DNA of 64,000 nt, taken from Symsagittifera roscoffensis (Eukaryota > Xenacoelomorpha > Acoela > Convolutidae). Positions 1 to 10,345 of the stretch are shown here, piece after piece; within the stretch, counting starts at the first letter, position 1, and every line of letters begins with the position of its first letter. The DNA lies in assembly GCF_963678635.1 (NCBI RefSeq), contig NC_087068.1, positions 10,796,027 to 10,860,026 of the forward strand, read 5' to 3'. The notes beneath the pieces were generated by a model, which ran no database searches, was not told the origin of the DNA, and was given only the letters and a program-made list of their open reading frames with translations. The position numbers and the translations under genes were made by a program.

Positions 1-478
1 GGCGTTGATTGCTCTGACTGCCTTTTAAGGACTATAGAGCAGTGTTCGCTTTATAAAAATTGGTGCATTTAAAAAAATGAACAAATTTTCTAAAAAAAGC
101 ATCCCCTCATACTACAAAAAAGCCATTTGAAGTACAAAGTGATAATTTGTTGCTCCTAGTAACAAACAAAATATGGCATAAAGCCTGCTTCAACTAATTT
201 GGAACGGTTGCTAAGACGGATTAAATCTCCGCTCACGCGTTTAGAGCGAGCAATATATCGCGCGTTAATTGTTCCGAATTAGCCAAAATGAACCCCCATA
301 ATTTTACTAAAACGACCACAGGTGAATTATGTTTTTAAATTTGAGCTCAGGACAACAACACTTTTCAGTTCCGTCACAATGGCTAGTTAAAAGTCGAAAT
401 TTGTCTGGAGAAAAAACCAACCCAAGCACATATATTCCATCACTTTCTTCGAAAGTGGGAACAAAACATTTGAATTCC
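1..478 (+). repeat. A-family repeat, copy 1 (cut by window start)
   Basis: This is one of about ten copies in the window of a roughly 540-bp unit that I call A. It is recognised by the CTGACTGCCTTTTAAGG block near its left end, the central blocks about an acgcgt site and an ATATATCGCGCGTTAATTG run, the CATAA-TTTTAC block, and a terminal hairpin. Here the right-end hairpin reads CACTTTCTTCGAAAGTG, a perfect 7-bp stem, followed by GGAAC. The first bases of the unit are diverged or outside the window. The short minus-strand open frame inside it is not conserved in other copies and is not called as a gene. Confidence 0.8.
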
Positions 479-549
479 GGTTGCAAGTCTAAAAAATAAT
501 TGCAATAGTCTGAAAAAAGTCGCGACATTGTCTGGAAATTAATCGCGAG

Positions 550-964
550 CAGTGGTGGATCTAGGATTTTCTAGGGGGGATTTCAGAAATTTTTTTAAAT
601 TATGTCGACCAAAGTTTTTTTAAATTATGTCGACCAACTTGGTTTTCCGAGCGCAACTAGAACACTATAGAAACCTATTTCGACACGAACTTTTCGCCTG
701 AGGCAATATTTTGAAGAAGAAAAAAACAGGTCAGAAATGAGGTTTTTGAACATTTTTTGGATTTTTTTTGACCAAAAACTCGCGTTTTCTTCGGCACGCG
801 CTCCCCTTCAAAATTATCATATATTAAATAATAAATGGCGCCTTATAAATATTTAGGGTTAGTCGGCCGAAAAAGGATGTCGTAAAATAATACGAAAGGT
901 GGACATTTTGGCTGGTGAGGGGTTCGAATCTCTGAGCGTCGCCCCCATTTTAAATCCGCCCCTG
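550..964. mobile_element. hAT-like MITE, copy 1
   Basis: A non-coding element bounded by CAGTGGTGGATCTAGG on the left and AAATCCGCCCCTG on the right, which are imperfect inverted repeats of the CAGGGGCGGAT type. The flanks 542-549 and 965-972 match at 6 of 8 bases, consistent with an aged 8-bp target duplication as made by hAT transposases. Two related copies lie at 8945-9354 and 61358-61729. It contains no transposase, so mobilisation in trans is inferred. Confidence 0.75.
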
Positions 965-1547
965 TTCGCGATAAGCTGAAAGTTATTCCCAGCAGTCTAA
1001 AAGTGAATCATAATAACCTGGACCTTAAGTCGGAACAGTCTGGATTGTATAAACATAAGTTTCGGGCTTGGAAGCTCCACTTGATTTCAATCAAAATTCC
1101 GATGAGAGACATTTGGAGAAAAATATTACCGTTTTTGAGGACTTGACATCACAATGAGCAGGGCCCAAATTTTGAAAATGAACACAAGATGAAAATGGAA
1201 AGCTTATGAGAAGCGAAATTTGTTTTTTTTTATATAAAAAAACGCGTATTGCGTAACTGATTAGCAAAAGAAAACGTCAAAATTCAAATTGAATGAACTG
1301 TACAAAATAATTTAAAATATATTGGTAGCGCCGTTAATTTTTTTTCGGTCGCGCCGGTCTGGGTTAAATATTTTTCTGTCGCGGCGGTCCCAGAAAATTT
1401 TTCTGCGTCGCGCCAGTCGTGTTCACTTCTCCTCGGTCTGGAAAAAAAACGAATTTTGTTCTCGTTAGTCTAGAATTACCTATTTTTTTTGTAGCGAAAA
1501 ACTGGAAACACTAAATTTTGATTGCCTCACCTTCGGTTGAATAGACC
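965..1547. other. A+T-rich spacer with short degenerate repeat
   Basis: No gene is recognisable here. Between about 1326 and 1440 a phrase containing TCGCGCC or TCGCGGC followed by GGTC recurs three times with T-rich spacers, a small degenerate tandem repeat. The rest is ordinary A+T-rich sequence up to the gypsy target duplication AGACC at 1543-1547. Confidence 0.5.
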
Positions 1548-1801
1548 TTTCATACCGGAGGGTATGATATTATAACCCTTGAATCCGAATGGATCGATAA
1601 ACCTTATTTCTAAGTCGGGGTGATATAAAACAGCTAATTGACAGAAAACATTAATTCAACTCTGTTTCTTATTTCAATTAGAGTTTGTCCTCTCTGCCTA
1701 TCAAGGTCAAATGACCAGCCGTCTAGGCGTTTAAAATAAGATTATTGGTAATATAAAGAACATACATATAAGGTTAGTTTGTCGATCCAGACCGGATGAC
1801 A
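1548..1801 (-). repeat. Gypsy 3' LTR (left copy)
   Basis: A direct repeat of 8326-8579. The plus-strand right end is GGATGACA. The left end is decayed (TTTCAT here, TGTCAT in the partner). The outer flank AGACC at 1543-1547 is the target duplication. Confidence 0.92.
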
Positions 1802-1810
1802 TTCCCCCTT
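1802..1810 (-). promoter_or_regulatory. Gypsy polypurine tract
   Basis: On the minus strand this reads AAGGGGGAA immediately before the 3' LTR, which begins TGTCATCC. This is the expected primer site for plus-strand DNA synthesis. Confidence 0.75.
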
Positions 1811-1868
1811 GACAACAAAAATTTATAATTTATTGTTTGTTAAATTGAGTGTTAAAGTCCCCTTGGGA

Positions 1869-2897
1869 CTAATAGATTTGAGTTTTATAGTCCCGGTAGG
1901 ACTCTTTTGACATCATTTTTTGTTTGTATGTTCTGCTTGGCATTGTCTTCCCCCTGGCTTTCGTGTTCCTCCTCATCAACATTTTTCTCGGTTTGGTCCA
2001 CTCCGCTTTCTTGACAAACGTTTGTGTTGATATATAAAATTTCGTTATTTGTATCCGTTGTCTCATTTTCAATTGGTGGTGAAGTTAAATCGACTACCTC
2101 AGTGTGGCCTGTCTTGTTCTTCGGACTAATTGCTTCTATGAACTTGACGCATGCCTTGTATTAAGGGGTTTTTTTTCAGAAAAACCCATTTCTTGTATCA
2201 GAGATTTTAAGCTTGGATAATTGTCCGTTTGTTTTTCCGGTGGTGAAACAATTTGAAATTTAATTGGTTGTTTTATCTCTTCATCCATTTTATTTTCAAT
2301 CGCGTTAATGGGTACCGGGTTCCCAAAAGCATGTGAAAGCGCCGATTGGCGGTTTCTCGTTGATTTTCTCAGTGGCTCTGTTGTCTTCGCTGGGGGAGTC
2401 TGTTTCTTGTTTTGCCGCTTAGGCGATGGAGCAATATCTTCGGATGAGGCCGATGATTTATCGTCATCTTCGTGATTGTCGGTGTTTGGTGTTGCTGGTT
2501 GTGGAATGTTGTTAGTAGATTGCGAAGTCCCGGCCGGAATTTCTGCTTGTAGGCTCATCCCACTCGTTTGTACTTTCCTTTTTGGTCGCCGGCCGGTCCG
2601 TTTCCCTGTAGATTTTGCTTTTCGTTTTGTCGGGCTATCGGATTTTCCTTGCGTTAGCATCCTTTCCTTTTGGGTAAGCTTCTTCGGGAGGCCAGTCTTT
2701 TCGTCTTCTTTGAACATTGGGTGCTGGAGAGCAGTAGGGTTCTCGATGTCTAAAAAACGTAGGCAAGGTCCTGATCTCCGGGCGGATTTATAAGCAACGT
2801 AATCACTGAGGCGAGACGGTCTGCATGGTCCGTATATTAAAGGGTTTGGTACAAATGCGACACCACTATTTCTTAGTAATCTTGGTTGTTTTCCCAA
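1869..2897 (-). pseudogene. Gypsy C-terminal tail after integrase (broken)
   Basis: Two minus-strand frames, 2136-2897 (253 codons) and 1869-2072 (67 codons), follow the integrase. The first begins near the end of the integrase C-terminal domain, with a basic, proline-rich, low-complexity stretch of lysine/arginine clusters and acidic serine runs in the middle (DDDKSSASSED). It includes the basic box LRKSTRNRQ, common in the tails of gypsy integrases that bind nucleic acid or chromatin. The second is short and basic. No chromodomain or envelope features were seen. The frame is interrupted between the two pieces and from the integrase core. Confidence 0.6.
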
Positions 2898-2944
2898 TGT
2901 TTGAACCCAAGAGGTGTGTGGGGTATATGTAAGTATTTTGCCGT

Positions 2945-4529
2945 CTATAGTTTTATATTTCTGTTCGATGTTCTTAGATCCTTTAATTTGGTTGCTATCC
3001 TTATTGTTTTTCGTGCTACCTGATCTATCCGTTGTTTCGTGTTTTTGTCTACCGTTGCTTGTAATCCCTTATACTTTACGTTCAAACTATCCTTAACTAT
3101 TTCTATAGCTTTAGATTTTGCACCTGTGTCTTTCTGTTGTGTTGTTAAGTCTGCGTTTGTGAAATCCCGCGGCATGTGGGGTTTTTGATCTCTTTTGTTG
3201 ATGTTTACTTGGTCTTCCGACCATCTTTGTAAGTCGTGCATTACTTCAACGGGTAGGGGCGGCTTTGTAAGATTCTTGCGATCTAAACATGCATGTTTTG
3301 CATTCTCCCAATTTAAATTGTTAGGTGAACTGCTAGTTGCTACGTTTGATAAAGGTGTGTTTGGTGTACGTACCATGTGGCCCTCAAATGGTGAAATTTT
3401 TGTTACGCTATGCGGTGTAATTCTGAGTGTTTTAATATTTTCTGCCACATCTGAAACGAGTTTGTATGGTGTATTTGTTTTGTCAATTCTCATGACCACT
3501 AATCTACGCTTCAAAATTTGTATCATTCTCTCAACTACCCCTATTGCTCTATGATCATCTACCGGTGCAAATAATAACTTAATATTGTTTGTATGACAAA
3601 ACAGTTGACAATTTTTAGCTCTAAATGTTTGTACTTGATCGCATATTATCTTTCATAGAACCCCGTTATTTGAAATGTATCGTTGCATAAATTTAATGGC
3701 AATGTGCGCTGTTGTGTTTGTAACGGCCTTTGCAGTTGGAAATTTTGACCACTTATCTATTGCGACTAGAATATATGCGTCTCTTTTTAGTTCATCCGGA
3801 AGGGGACCTGCAAAATCTAATTGTACTTCCTCACTTGGTTCAACTACTGGTTCTATTTTGAATGAATGTCTTTTTTTTCCGATGATGGATTTTAATTTTT
3901 TACCTTGCTCAGTGCAGTGTTTGCAATTTTGTGCCATCTGCACAATTGCCCGATGTATGTGAGGAATTACCCGATCCTGGGTGTGTCAGATGCAGACTAT
4001 CGAGCACTGTCTGCCTCAACTGCGTATGGATGACTATCCTTTCGTCAATGAGTAAGCAATCCTCCCGGACATGAAGTCTGTTTCTAATGTTGTACCAGTA
4101 CTGGCCGTAGGAAGACTTGATTGCTTCCCAATCCCTCTTATTCACAAAGTTGATTAGTGGGCACAGATTTCGATCTTTCTTGGTGGCTGCGGCGATGAAT
4201 CGAACTCCCAATACTCGCTGTAGTCTTTGTCTAAACAATAGTGTGTCCTCCTCAGATTCCACCGTATTTTTAGCTTTGGCGACCAGTTCTTCCGTTATCA
4301 TTTCGTGACTGGCTTCTAACGTCGTGGGTCCCATTGTTGGTGGTTCGAAGTTGTGTGTCTCTAGTTCTTGTACGCAGATGTTCGGGTCTACGCGGCTGAC
4401 AAAGATATCCGTGACTGTACCTTTTCCAGGTGTTTGTGTTGAAGTTGTTGTATTTCGTGGTTCGGAGATAAGTGTTTGTATAGTCGCTGCTTTAGTAGTC
4501 GATTGTGTTTGTGTCGGTATCGTTTTCAT
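2945..4529 (-). pseudogene. Gypsy integrase (frameshifted)
   Basis: Three minus-strand frames together give an integrase. Frame 3909-4529 holds a linker and an H2C2-type N-terminal region (RLHVREDCLLIDERIV, then HLTHPG). Frame 3653-3943 continues with CKHC and the core start LDFAGPLPDE, containing the first catalytic Asp, then YILVAIDKWSKFPTAKAV. Frame 2945-3526 holds the distal core and C-terminal domain, beginning near ERMIQILKRRL. The second catalytic Asp region lies in the untidy stretch around 3640, where a stop and frame change occur. The function would be insertion of element cDNA. It is inactive as it stands. Confidence 0.85.
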
Positions 4530-5839
4530 GTTGTAGCTTGAAGTGATCCGATCCGTTCTGTTTCCGGATATATTTGTAGTTGTGAAGGTGATCTTCGGGA
4601 AATTTGACTTTTACTGATATCGATCTTCTTAGTCGATAGTAACTCTCTGGCGTCCCGTACGGGCGTTGCTGATTGTTTGGTGTGCTCTTGCTGTGGTGAT
4701 TTTTGTACTTCAGGGTATCCTTTCTTTCCCCTGCTGATAGGTTTTTTATGCCATCTGGGGTCCGAGAGGCTTTCTTCCCTATCTGATGAACCCTGCCAGT
4801 TTTCCGTTGATTTGTTTCGTCCTCTTGTCTCTGATAATCGAAGCTCCGTTGGGATGAATCCTCCTTTAAATCCCTTGGTATCTTTACGGCTCATCGCTAC
4901 GTTGTTATGTTCTCGAAATGAAATTTTATGGACGAAATTCTTTTTGTTTGTTTGATATTGAGATCGTTTGGATAGGAAGGGAGTTGACTGTTTTAGAGCA
5001 GATTTTGAGTGAGACTGATTTGTGTTGCTAGTTTGGCAATGACCGGTTGCGGAATGTTTGGAATGTTTCATTGCTAATTGAATGCTTGAAGCAGCATTCA
5101 ATAGCCCTTCGTTTTTCGCGCGCGTTTTGATCAGCTCATATGGTGCTTTGTTCTGATTGGCCAGATTATTTAGAATGACATTGTCAATCAGTTCCAGGTT
5201 ATTAATGAATGTCCTAATTGATGCTACAACAAATTCCTCATCATACTCACTAGGAGGTATTGCCAATCCGACCGGATTTCGGGACATGTAGTCAATTAGT
5301 CCCATTTTACTCCCAGCAAGATGTTTGATATCGAAGTGAAAGGGAATTAATCGGTCAATCCAACGTGTGAGCCGGTTTTGACTTGTTTTTGATCTTTCGC
5401 TTGCATTTAAAGCGCTGATTAAAGCTTGATGATCAGTGATGACGGTAAAATGTTTTCCATATAGATAGTATTTAAAATGTTCGATTGCCCACACGACCCC
5501 TAGTAGTTCAAGTTCATTAACAGAATATTTTTCCTCTAATGAGTTCAGAAAACGTGATGCATACGCTACGGCAACCCAATCCTCCGGTGAAAATTCGAGC
5601 GCGGCTCCTTATCCTGTAGTTGAAGCATCGCACACGATGCAAGTGTCAAGATGTTGATCAAAGTGTTTGTTTTGTGTTATCTCCGATACCAATTTTAATA
5701 TGTTTTTAAATGTTGTGTTATGTTCTGTGGACCATTCAAGTGGTCTGTTATTTTCTGTGTTTTTTAGCGATGGGCGTAATGCGGCAGCGGTTTGTGCCAA
5801 TTTTGGAATGTAACGTGTGAGATGATGTATGGAACCCAT
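4526..5839 (-). pseudogene. Gypsy RNase H and RT connection (frameshifted)
   Basis: Frame 5609-5839 holds the region after the RT palm (FMGSIHHLTRYIPKLA-like; the visible start is MGSIHHLTRYIPKLAQ) and ends in IVCDAST, the first RNase H Asp motif. After a stop the frame resumes, and 4526-5494 begins MWAIEHFKYYLYGKHF with TDHQAL (RNase H) and HLAGSKMGLIDYMSRNP, the usual end of gypsy RNase H. The last 200 residues or so are a long linker to integrase rich in Ser, Lys and Arg, unusually long for this position. In the element this domain would degrade the RNA template strand. Confidence 0.85.
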
Positions 5840-5953
5840 AAAACTTTTTAATTGTTTAAAAGTTTTTGGTGGGGATAGTTTTTCAATAGCCTCAGTCTTT
5901 TTTACAAGTGGTTTTGTTCCCTCACTATTAACAGTAAATCCTAACCACTCAAG

Positions 5954-6869
5954 TTATTTGCAGGCAAACTTACATTTATCCAATGATATCGCCAGGTTTT
6001 CCTCGTCTAGTTTTTTCAGAACTGATAGCAACTTTTGTTTGTGTGTATCCAACAATCCTTTTGTGACGATTAAGATGTCATCCAAATAGGCGTAAGTGTT
6101 CGTGCAATTTGTAAGAGTTATATCGATCGCTTTTTGAAATTCAGCTGGCATATCCGTGAGGCTATAAAATTCTGTTTGGAATGGATAAGTTCCAGTAGCG
6201 TTGCCCCCAATAAGACTAAAGATGCATTGTTCTCTTGGTCGTTTTATCCAACGGGATTTGTGAATATGCGTATCGAAGGTCGAATGTTGAAAATAGTGTT
6301 TGTTTGGATTTGTCTGATTTTACCACCTGCGCGATATTGTCCAACAATAATTCATTGTTAGGCATTTGGTATTTGTTTTTGTGAATGAATTTGTTGATTT
6401 TGTTAGAATCTAACGCGACTTTGACTGTTTGATCCTTTTTTACTGTGATTTCAATTGGAATAATAAATTGTCGATCCGAGCATTTATCTAGTTTGATGAT
6501 GTGATTTTGATCCATCAGTTTGTTCAATTCCCCTTCAACTGTTTCCTGTAAGTATACCGGAATACGTCGTCCTTTTTGTTGTATTGGCATGAAGTCTTGA
6601 CTGAATTGAATTTTCATCATGTGATTTTTTGATTTTCCAATACGTATGCATAGCTGTTGAAAAATATCTTTGACCCATTGTTTTATTTCCGGATCCGATT
6701 CTTCTTGTCCGCGTATATTCAATACATTTTGTTTATTTTTTTCTTGTATTCGCTTGACACCGATTTGTGGTAGTATGTTGCGTCCAATAATATTGGCTTT
6801 TTGATCATCTACAATGATGAATGGAGCTGACTGAATTTTCCAGCCTCCTGATTTGATTGTTATAATCAA
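5954..6869 (-). pseudogene. Gypsy reverse transcriptase (frameshifted)
   Basis: Frame 6216-6869 covers the protease-to-RT junction and RT fingers, with GRRIPVYLQETVEGEL, an ALDSNKINK block and the palm motif LFSTFDLRYAYSQIPL. The frame breaks near 6216 and resumes as 5954-6151, which contains YAYLDDILIV. YLDD is the catalytic metal-binding motif, and both Asp residues are present. Another break follows at about 5954. Domain order and motifs identify a Ty3/gypsy RT. Activity is excluded by the breaks. Confidence 0.9.
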
Positions 6870-6883
6870 TCGTCCTTTCGTGT

Positions 6884-7177
6884 TTATCGTTTCACCATTA
6901 TAACAAGCCAGGTGTCTTGCTGTGTCGTTCGGTGGGAGACACTTGAGTAATGCTGATTTATCGTTTTGTTCAAAAACGACATTGGGCTTCCTGAATCGGC
7001 TATAGCGAATAATTCTTCTGAATTTGTTTTTAGTTTCACAATATGGCCATTTAGATCTTCTTCCGACAGGAGATTTGTATTTTTGATTTCAAAAGATTCA
7101 GCGATTGCCATAACCGAGAATTTGTTTATTTGATATTCATCCCATCCGCTATTTGATGTAAACTCGGCAAAGGCCAC
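6884..7177 (-). pseudogene. Gypsy aspartic protease
   Basis: A 97-codon minus-strand frame with FAIADSGSPMSFL around residues 56-68. The catalytic DSGSP is the retropepsin active-site triad variant seen in several gypsy lineages. It lies between the zinc knuckle and RT, as expected for Pol polyprotein processing. The frame closes before RT, so the joined polyprotein is lost here. Confidence 0.8.
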
Positions 7178-7239
7178 CGGATCGGTTTCGATTTCAAGGC
7201 TTTCTGTTTCTAGTTCTTCCTTTTTGTTCGTCTTGCCGG

Positions 7240-7320
7240 GTTCCTAAATAATTAACGTTTGTAGATCTGCAAACTTTTGCAAAATGCCCTCGTTTGGCAC
7301 ATTTTGAGCAAATTTTATCT
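7240..7320 (-). pseudogene. Gypsy nucleocapsid zinc knuckle
   Basis: On the minus strand, in a different frame from its neighbours, this stretch encodes CSKCAKRGHFAKVC, a canonical C-X2-C-X4-H-X4-C retroviral zinc knuckle that binds the genomic RNA. It is followed by a short linker and then a stop at about 7198. The segment is too short and broken to appear as a long reading frame. Confidence 0.8.
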
Positions 7321-8243
7321 TTCGCCGGACAAGATTGCAGGTGATTCTGATTGTATTGGTTTTGCATTTATAACATTGTTTTGAACTGTTTGTATTGTTA
7401 TTTCGTTGTTGTCCTCTTGTGTTTTGTGTTCCGCGCAGACATGGTCAACCGCGGAACCCGCCTTGACCTCTTTGTAAGTTTTGGCTATTCCCAGAGTTAT
7501 ATCGACCACCCCGAGTATTGATATAATGTATTGGTTCTTGTTTTGGTGTAGTTTGTCCCCCAAATGGATTTATCTTCATAATACAACTATGTTCAATTCC
7601 TTTTTCTCGGCGAATTGCATACTAATATGCGTCTTGTGGAGTCCGTGTTTGTGCTAACAGTTCTTCCGCCGCAATTTTTTCGTTGTGCATGTGTGCTGTA
7701 AACATGCCTTTAAACCATTCATCTTTGTCTCCACAATCAGCCCGTGAGGCTAATTCGACAAGATCTGCATGAAATTGTTCCAGACTTTTCGACTTCTTTT
7801 GTTTACGGCAATTAAAATTATATCTCTCGAGTGCTACAATTCTGTTAGTAACAAAGATATCTTCCAGTGCTGTCATGAATTCTTGTGTGGTTACTGTGTA
7901 ATACAAGGTTAGGTCTTTTCTGTTGGACTTGTCTTTGACCCTCGGCTCCCAGACAGAGAAAAAGGTAACTCCGGACTCTTGCGTCTGCTTCGTCCCATCT
8001 GTATGAGTTGCATAGTACTCCTAACTCCCGGGCTTTTATGACGTGATTCTCCCAACCAACTCGTTTTTCTCGATTTCGCACCTCGCGAGTTTTCCGTTGT
8101 GCGTCTGTTTCGCCCTGTATTTCAAGTTCATACACAGGCTCGGCGGGTTCGACGAGTGTTGGTCTGGCTCTCAATAAATTCCGTATTTCGATCCCATCCT
8201 TTGCGAATACAGCCATCTCCAATATAGCTGCCACTTTGTCCAT
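7315..8243 (-). pseudogene. Gypsy gag capsid region (frameshifted)
   Basis: The N-terminal frame 7845-8243 (132 codons) starts MDKVAAILEMAVF shortly after the primer-binding site and includes a charged helical stretch with RKTREVRNREKR. The reading then shifts to 7622-7906 (94 codons), which has capsid-like FMTALEDIFVTNRI and LEQFHADLVELASRADC, typical of the gypsy gag retrotransposon domain. A further piece, 7315-7563, leads to the zinc knuckle. In the intact element this would form the particle shell. Confidence 0.75.
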
Positions 8244-8307
8244 TCTAATGGTGGTTCTGCCGACGCTCTATCCCAAAATGGTTTGATATTCAGTAGGTTT
8301 TTGGAAT

Positions 8308-8325
8308 ATCCTGCTGACTGCGCCA
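8308..8325 (-). promoter_or_regulatory. Gypsy primer-binding site, tRNA-Ser-like
   Basis: The minus strand reads TGGCGCAGTCAGCAGGAT directly inside the 5' LTR. From general knowledge of tRNA 3' ends this looks complementary to a tRNA-Ser. A TGG start abutting the LTR is the expected arrangement. The tRNA assignment is inferred without the host tRNA set. Confidence 0.65.
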
Positions 8326-8579
8326 TGTCATACCGGATGGTATGATATTATAATCCTTGAATCCGAAGGGATCGATAAACCTTATTTCTAAGTCGGAGCG
8401 ATATAAAACAGCTAGTTGACAGACAACATTAATTCAACTCTGTTTCTTATTTCAATTAGAGTTCGTCCTCTCTGTCTATCAGGGTCAAGTGACCAGCCGT
8501 CTAGGCGTTTAACATAAGGTTATTAGTAATATAAATAACATACATATAAGGTTAGTTTGTCGATCCAGACCGGATGACA
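8326..8579 (-). repeat. Gypsy 5' LTR (right copy)
   Basis: The partner of 1548-1801, bounded on the plus strand by TGTCAT and ATGACA (short inverted termini), and followed by the AGACC target duplication. For the minus-strand element this LTR would hold the promoter. Confidence 0.92.
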
Positions 8580-8584
8580 AGACC

Positions 8585-8944
8585 AATGACACAAAGTGAC
8601 GTCTCTTCTCCTCGCTAGTTATTCAAAAACCAACATCCCCAACCAAAAAATTCACAACCTGAGAGTTTCTGGAATCATAAAAGCACAAATTAGAGGAACG
8701 AGGTCATACAGCTAGTTCAATCGAGAAATTTAAAATTGATTTAAAAGCTATAACTTTTGTTGAGTCGGGCTTCCAGTTTATATTTGTGATATTTCAGAAA
8801 ATATCGTTTTGCAAAACACAAAACTAATATATCGTGTTATATCTTACTAAAACTTTTATTAAAATTGTAAAGTTGCAAGATGGAAGACTGTTTTTGGATT
8901 GCAAGTAATTGATCTCAATTGTAACCTCGCAAAACCAGTAATTC
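8585..8944. other. A+T-rich spacer, no feature seen
   Basis: No coding-looking stretch or repeat boundary is recognisable between the gypsy target duplication and the next MITE. Confidence 0.4.
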
Positions 8945-9354
8945 CAGGCGCGGATCTAAGAATTTCTCGAAGGGGGGGCATATTTTCAAAAAAACTTGAA
9001 AATTTTGTCGACCTTTTTTTTAGGTCGACCAAATTGATTTTTTGAGCTCTCCCAAACCACTATAAAGACCTTAACTTAAGGAAATTTTCTGGTCCGCAGG
9101 CAAATTTTTGAAAAAAAGGCCAAAAAAGGCGTTTTTTGGCGCTTTTTGGAAAATTTCCACCAAAAATCGCGTTTTTTCGGCTGGCGCTCGGCCCTGAAAA
9201 TTAGTTTAGATTGGTGCCAAAGGTGCTTTTAGAAAAATTTTCAGGTCAATCAACCAAAAATGGATATCTCAAGATAGTACAAAGGGGGGACCCTTTGGGT
9301 CAGCAAAGGGTCGAATCCCTGAGAAGAAGGCGTCCCCCCCTAAATCCGCTACTG
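8945..9354. mobile_element. hAT-like MITE, copy 2
   Basis: Termini are CAGGCGCGGATCTAAG and AAATCCGCTACTG. The flanks 8937-8944 (AGTAATTC) and 9355-9362 (AGTACTTC) match at 7 of 8 bases, an 8-bp target duplication. The interior shares the GTCGACC, GACCCTTTGGG and GGGTCGAATCCCTGAG blocks with the other two copies. It is non-coding. Confidence 0.85.
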
Positions 9355-9464
9355 AGTACTTCAATATTTAGATCTAGATTTTAAGACATTCAATTTTAGG
9401 TTTGATACTAAGGGATTAAAGTTAATTTTATTGCTAAGAATTGACAATGAACAAAAGAGTAGCT

Positions 9465-9660
9465 CAAACCTATCCTGCCACAAATAGATGTAGCATGATT
9501 TATAGACGCTATACTACCATATCAGAGGCTACCCTCTAAAAAGGCACCTGATGGAGTATCTCAATTACTTCACGATCAAAAATCTCCTCAATATTCTTGT
9601 CTTTTTAATTGCTGGCCTCATGAACCATCGTGAGATAAATTAGCAGCAAAAGTCTGAATG
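9465..9660 (+). pseudogene. Possible decayed exon, unknown protein
   Basis: A plus-strand frame of about 65 codons with less A+T than its surroundings and only two internal TGA stops, for example KAPDGVSQLLHDQKSPQYS. I do not recognise it. It could be an old exon or transposon gene fragment, upstream of and on the same strand as the exon at 9865. Chance cannot be excluded. Confidence 0.22.
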
Positions 9661-9864
9661 AACAAGTTTCAAAATTTAATTTAAATGAAAATTCGAGTGT
9701 GAATAATTAATCAAGGTACAAACAAACCAAAAAAGAGCTTATCATAGCAACCAAACAAACGTTTACGTCATTGGTCTAGAAAACTGCATGATTTTTTAAC
9801 CTTGCGTAATCATTGATAATTATTCTACAGTTTTACTCGTTATTATTGGTTTTTATTATTTTAG

Positions 9865-10116
9865 GGCTGGGAAAAGAAACCCTGGTTGCGATCTGTATTT
9901 AAAAGTGGACGCAAATACGCCGACTTGATGTTGCCCATTTCCGGTCGCGAATTCATCGCACTTCCCAGAAACTACGCCTTCAACGAATATCCCCACTTTG
10001 TCAAAGTAGTCACAGAGTTTTTGAAGCACAACAGAAGCGAATATAGAAGATGTCTATCTGTTAATTTCTTCTTAGACTACTCAGCTTTATTAGTTGTTCT
10101 CTACAATGTTAGTTAA
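9865..10116 (+). CDS. Candidate 3'-terminal exon, unknown protein
   Basis: A splice-acceptor-like TTATTATTTTAG ends at 9864. It is followed by an 83-codon open frame that is clearly richer in G+C than its flanks at the third codon position and closes with TAA at 10116. The peptide includes GWEKKPWLRSVFKSGRKYAD near the start, then SGREFIALPRNY and a helical FVKVVTEFLKHN. The last dozen residues are hydrophobic. No initiator ATG is needed if this is a spliced 3' exon. I do not recognise the family. Upstream exons are not evident; the preceding kilobase holds a MITE and A+T-rich sequence that could be intron. Alternative: a retained fragment of a dead gene. Confidence 0.45.
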   Translation, partial: GWEKKPWLRSVFKSGRKYADLMLPISGREFIALPRNYAFNEYPHFVKVVTEFLKHNRSEYRRCLSVNFFLDYSALLVVLYNVS

Positions 10117-10207
10117 GATTACTGTTCTTGTTGCTCACGTATTTTCCTTGCATATTTGAAGCTTGTGAAACACCGACTTGTTTCGTGTTTTGAATCAATT
10201 TAAAACA

Positions 10208-10345
10208 AAAACGAGACTGCTTGTATTAGGGCGAAGCCCTGAATCTTCCGAATGCCTGTTAAGGTCTATGGAGCGGAACAGTAATAACATGAAAAAAGTA
10301 AATATGATCCAATAAAACGAAATTTTTTTTGGACCACTTAAGAAT
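10208..10345 (+). repeat. A-family repeat fragment (5' end only)
   Basis: It starts GAGACTGCTTGTATTAGGGC and contains the intact hairpin AGGGCGAAGCCCT, the GTTAAGGTCTATGGAGC block and an AATAAAACGAAA run. The rest of the unit is missing. AATAAA at 10311-10316 lies about 195 bp after the stop of the exon at 9865 and could have been co-opted as a polyadenylation signal. Confidence 0.75.

Larger units (their letters stand above)
1548..8579 (-). mobile_element. Ty3/gypsy LTR retrotransposon, complete but inactive
   Basis: A 7.0-kb minus-strand element bounded by 254-bp LTRs and the 5-bp duplication AGACC at 1543-1547 and 8580-8584. Reading leftward along the minus strand it carries gag, a zinc knuckle, aspartic protease, reverse transcriptase, RNase H and integrase, which is the gypsy (Metaviridae) order. 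The frame breaks at least eight times, so it cannot encode a working polyprotein. The two LTRs differ at roughly twenty positions, so the insertion is not recent. A long basic C-terminal region follows the integrase. I did not recognise an envelope gene. Confidence 0.95.

Noticed and set aside
2476-3554. Plus-strand frames opposite the gypsy integrase
   Set aside because: They are shadows of the minus-strand gypsy frames and have no recognisable domains.
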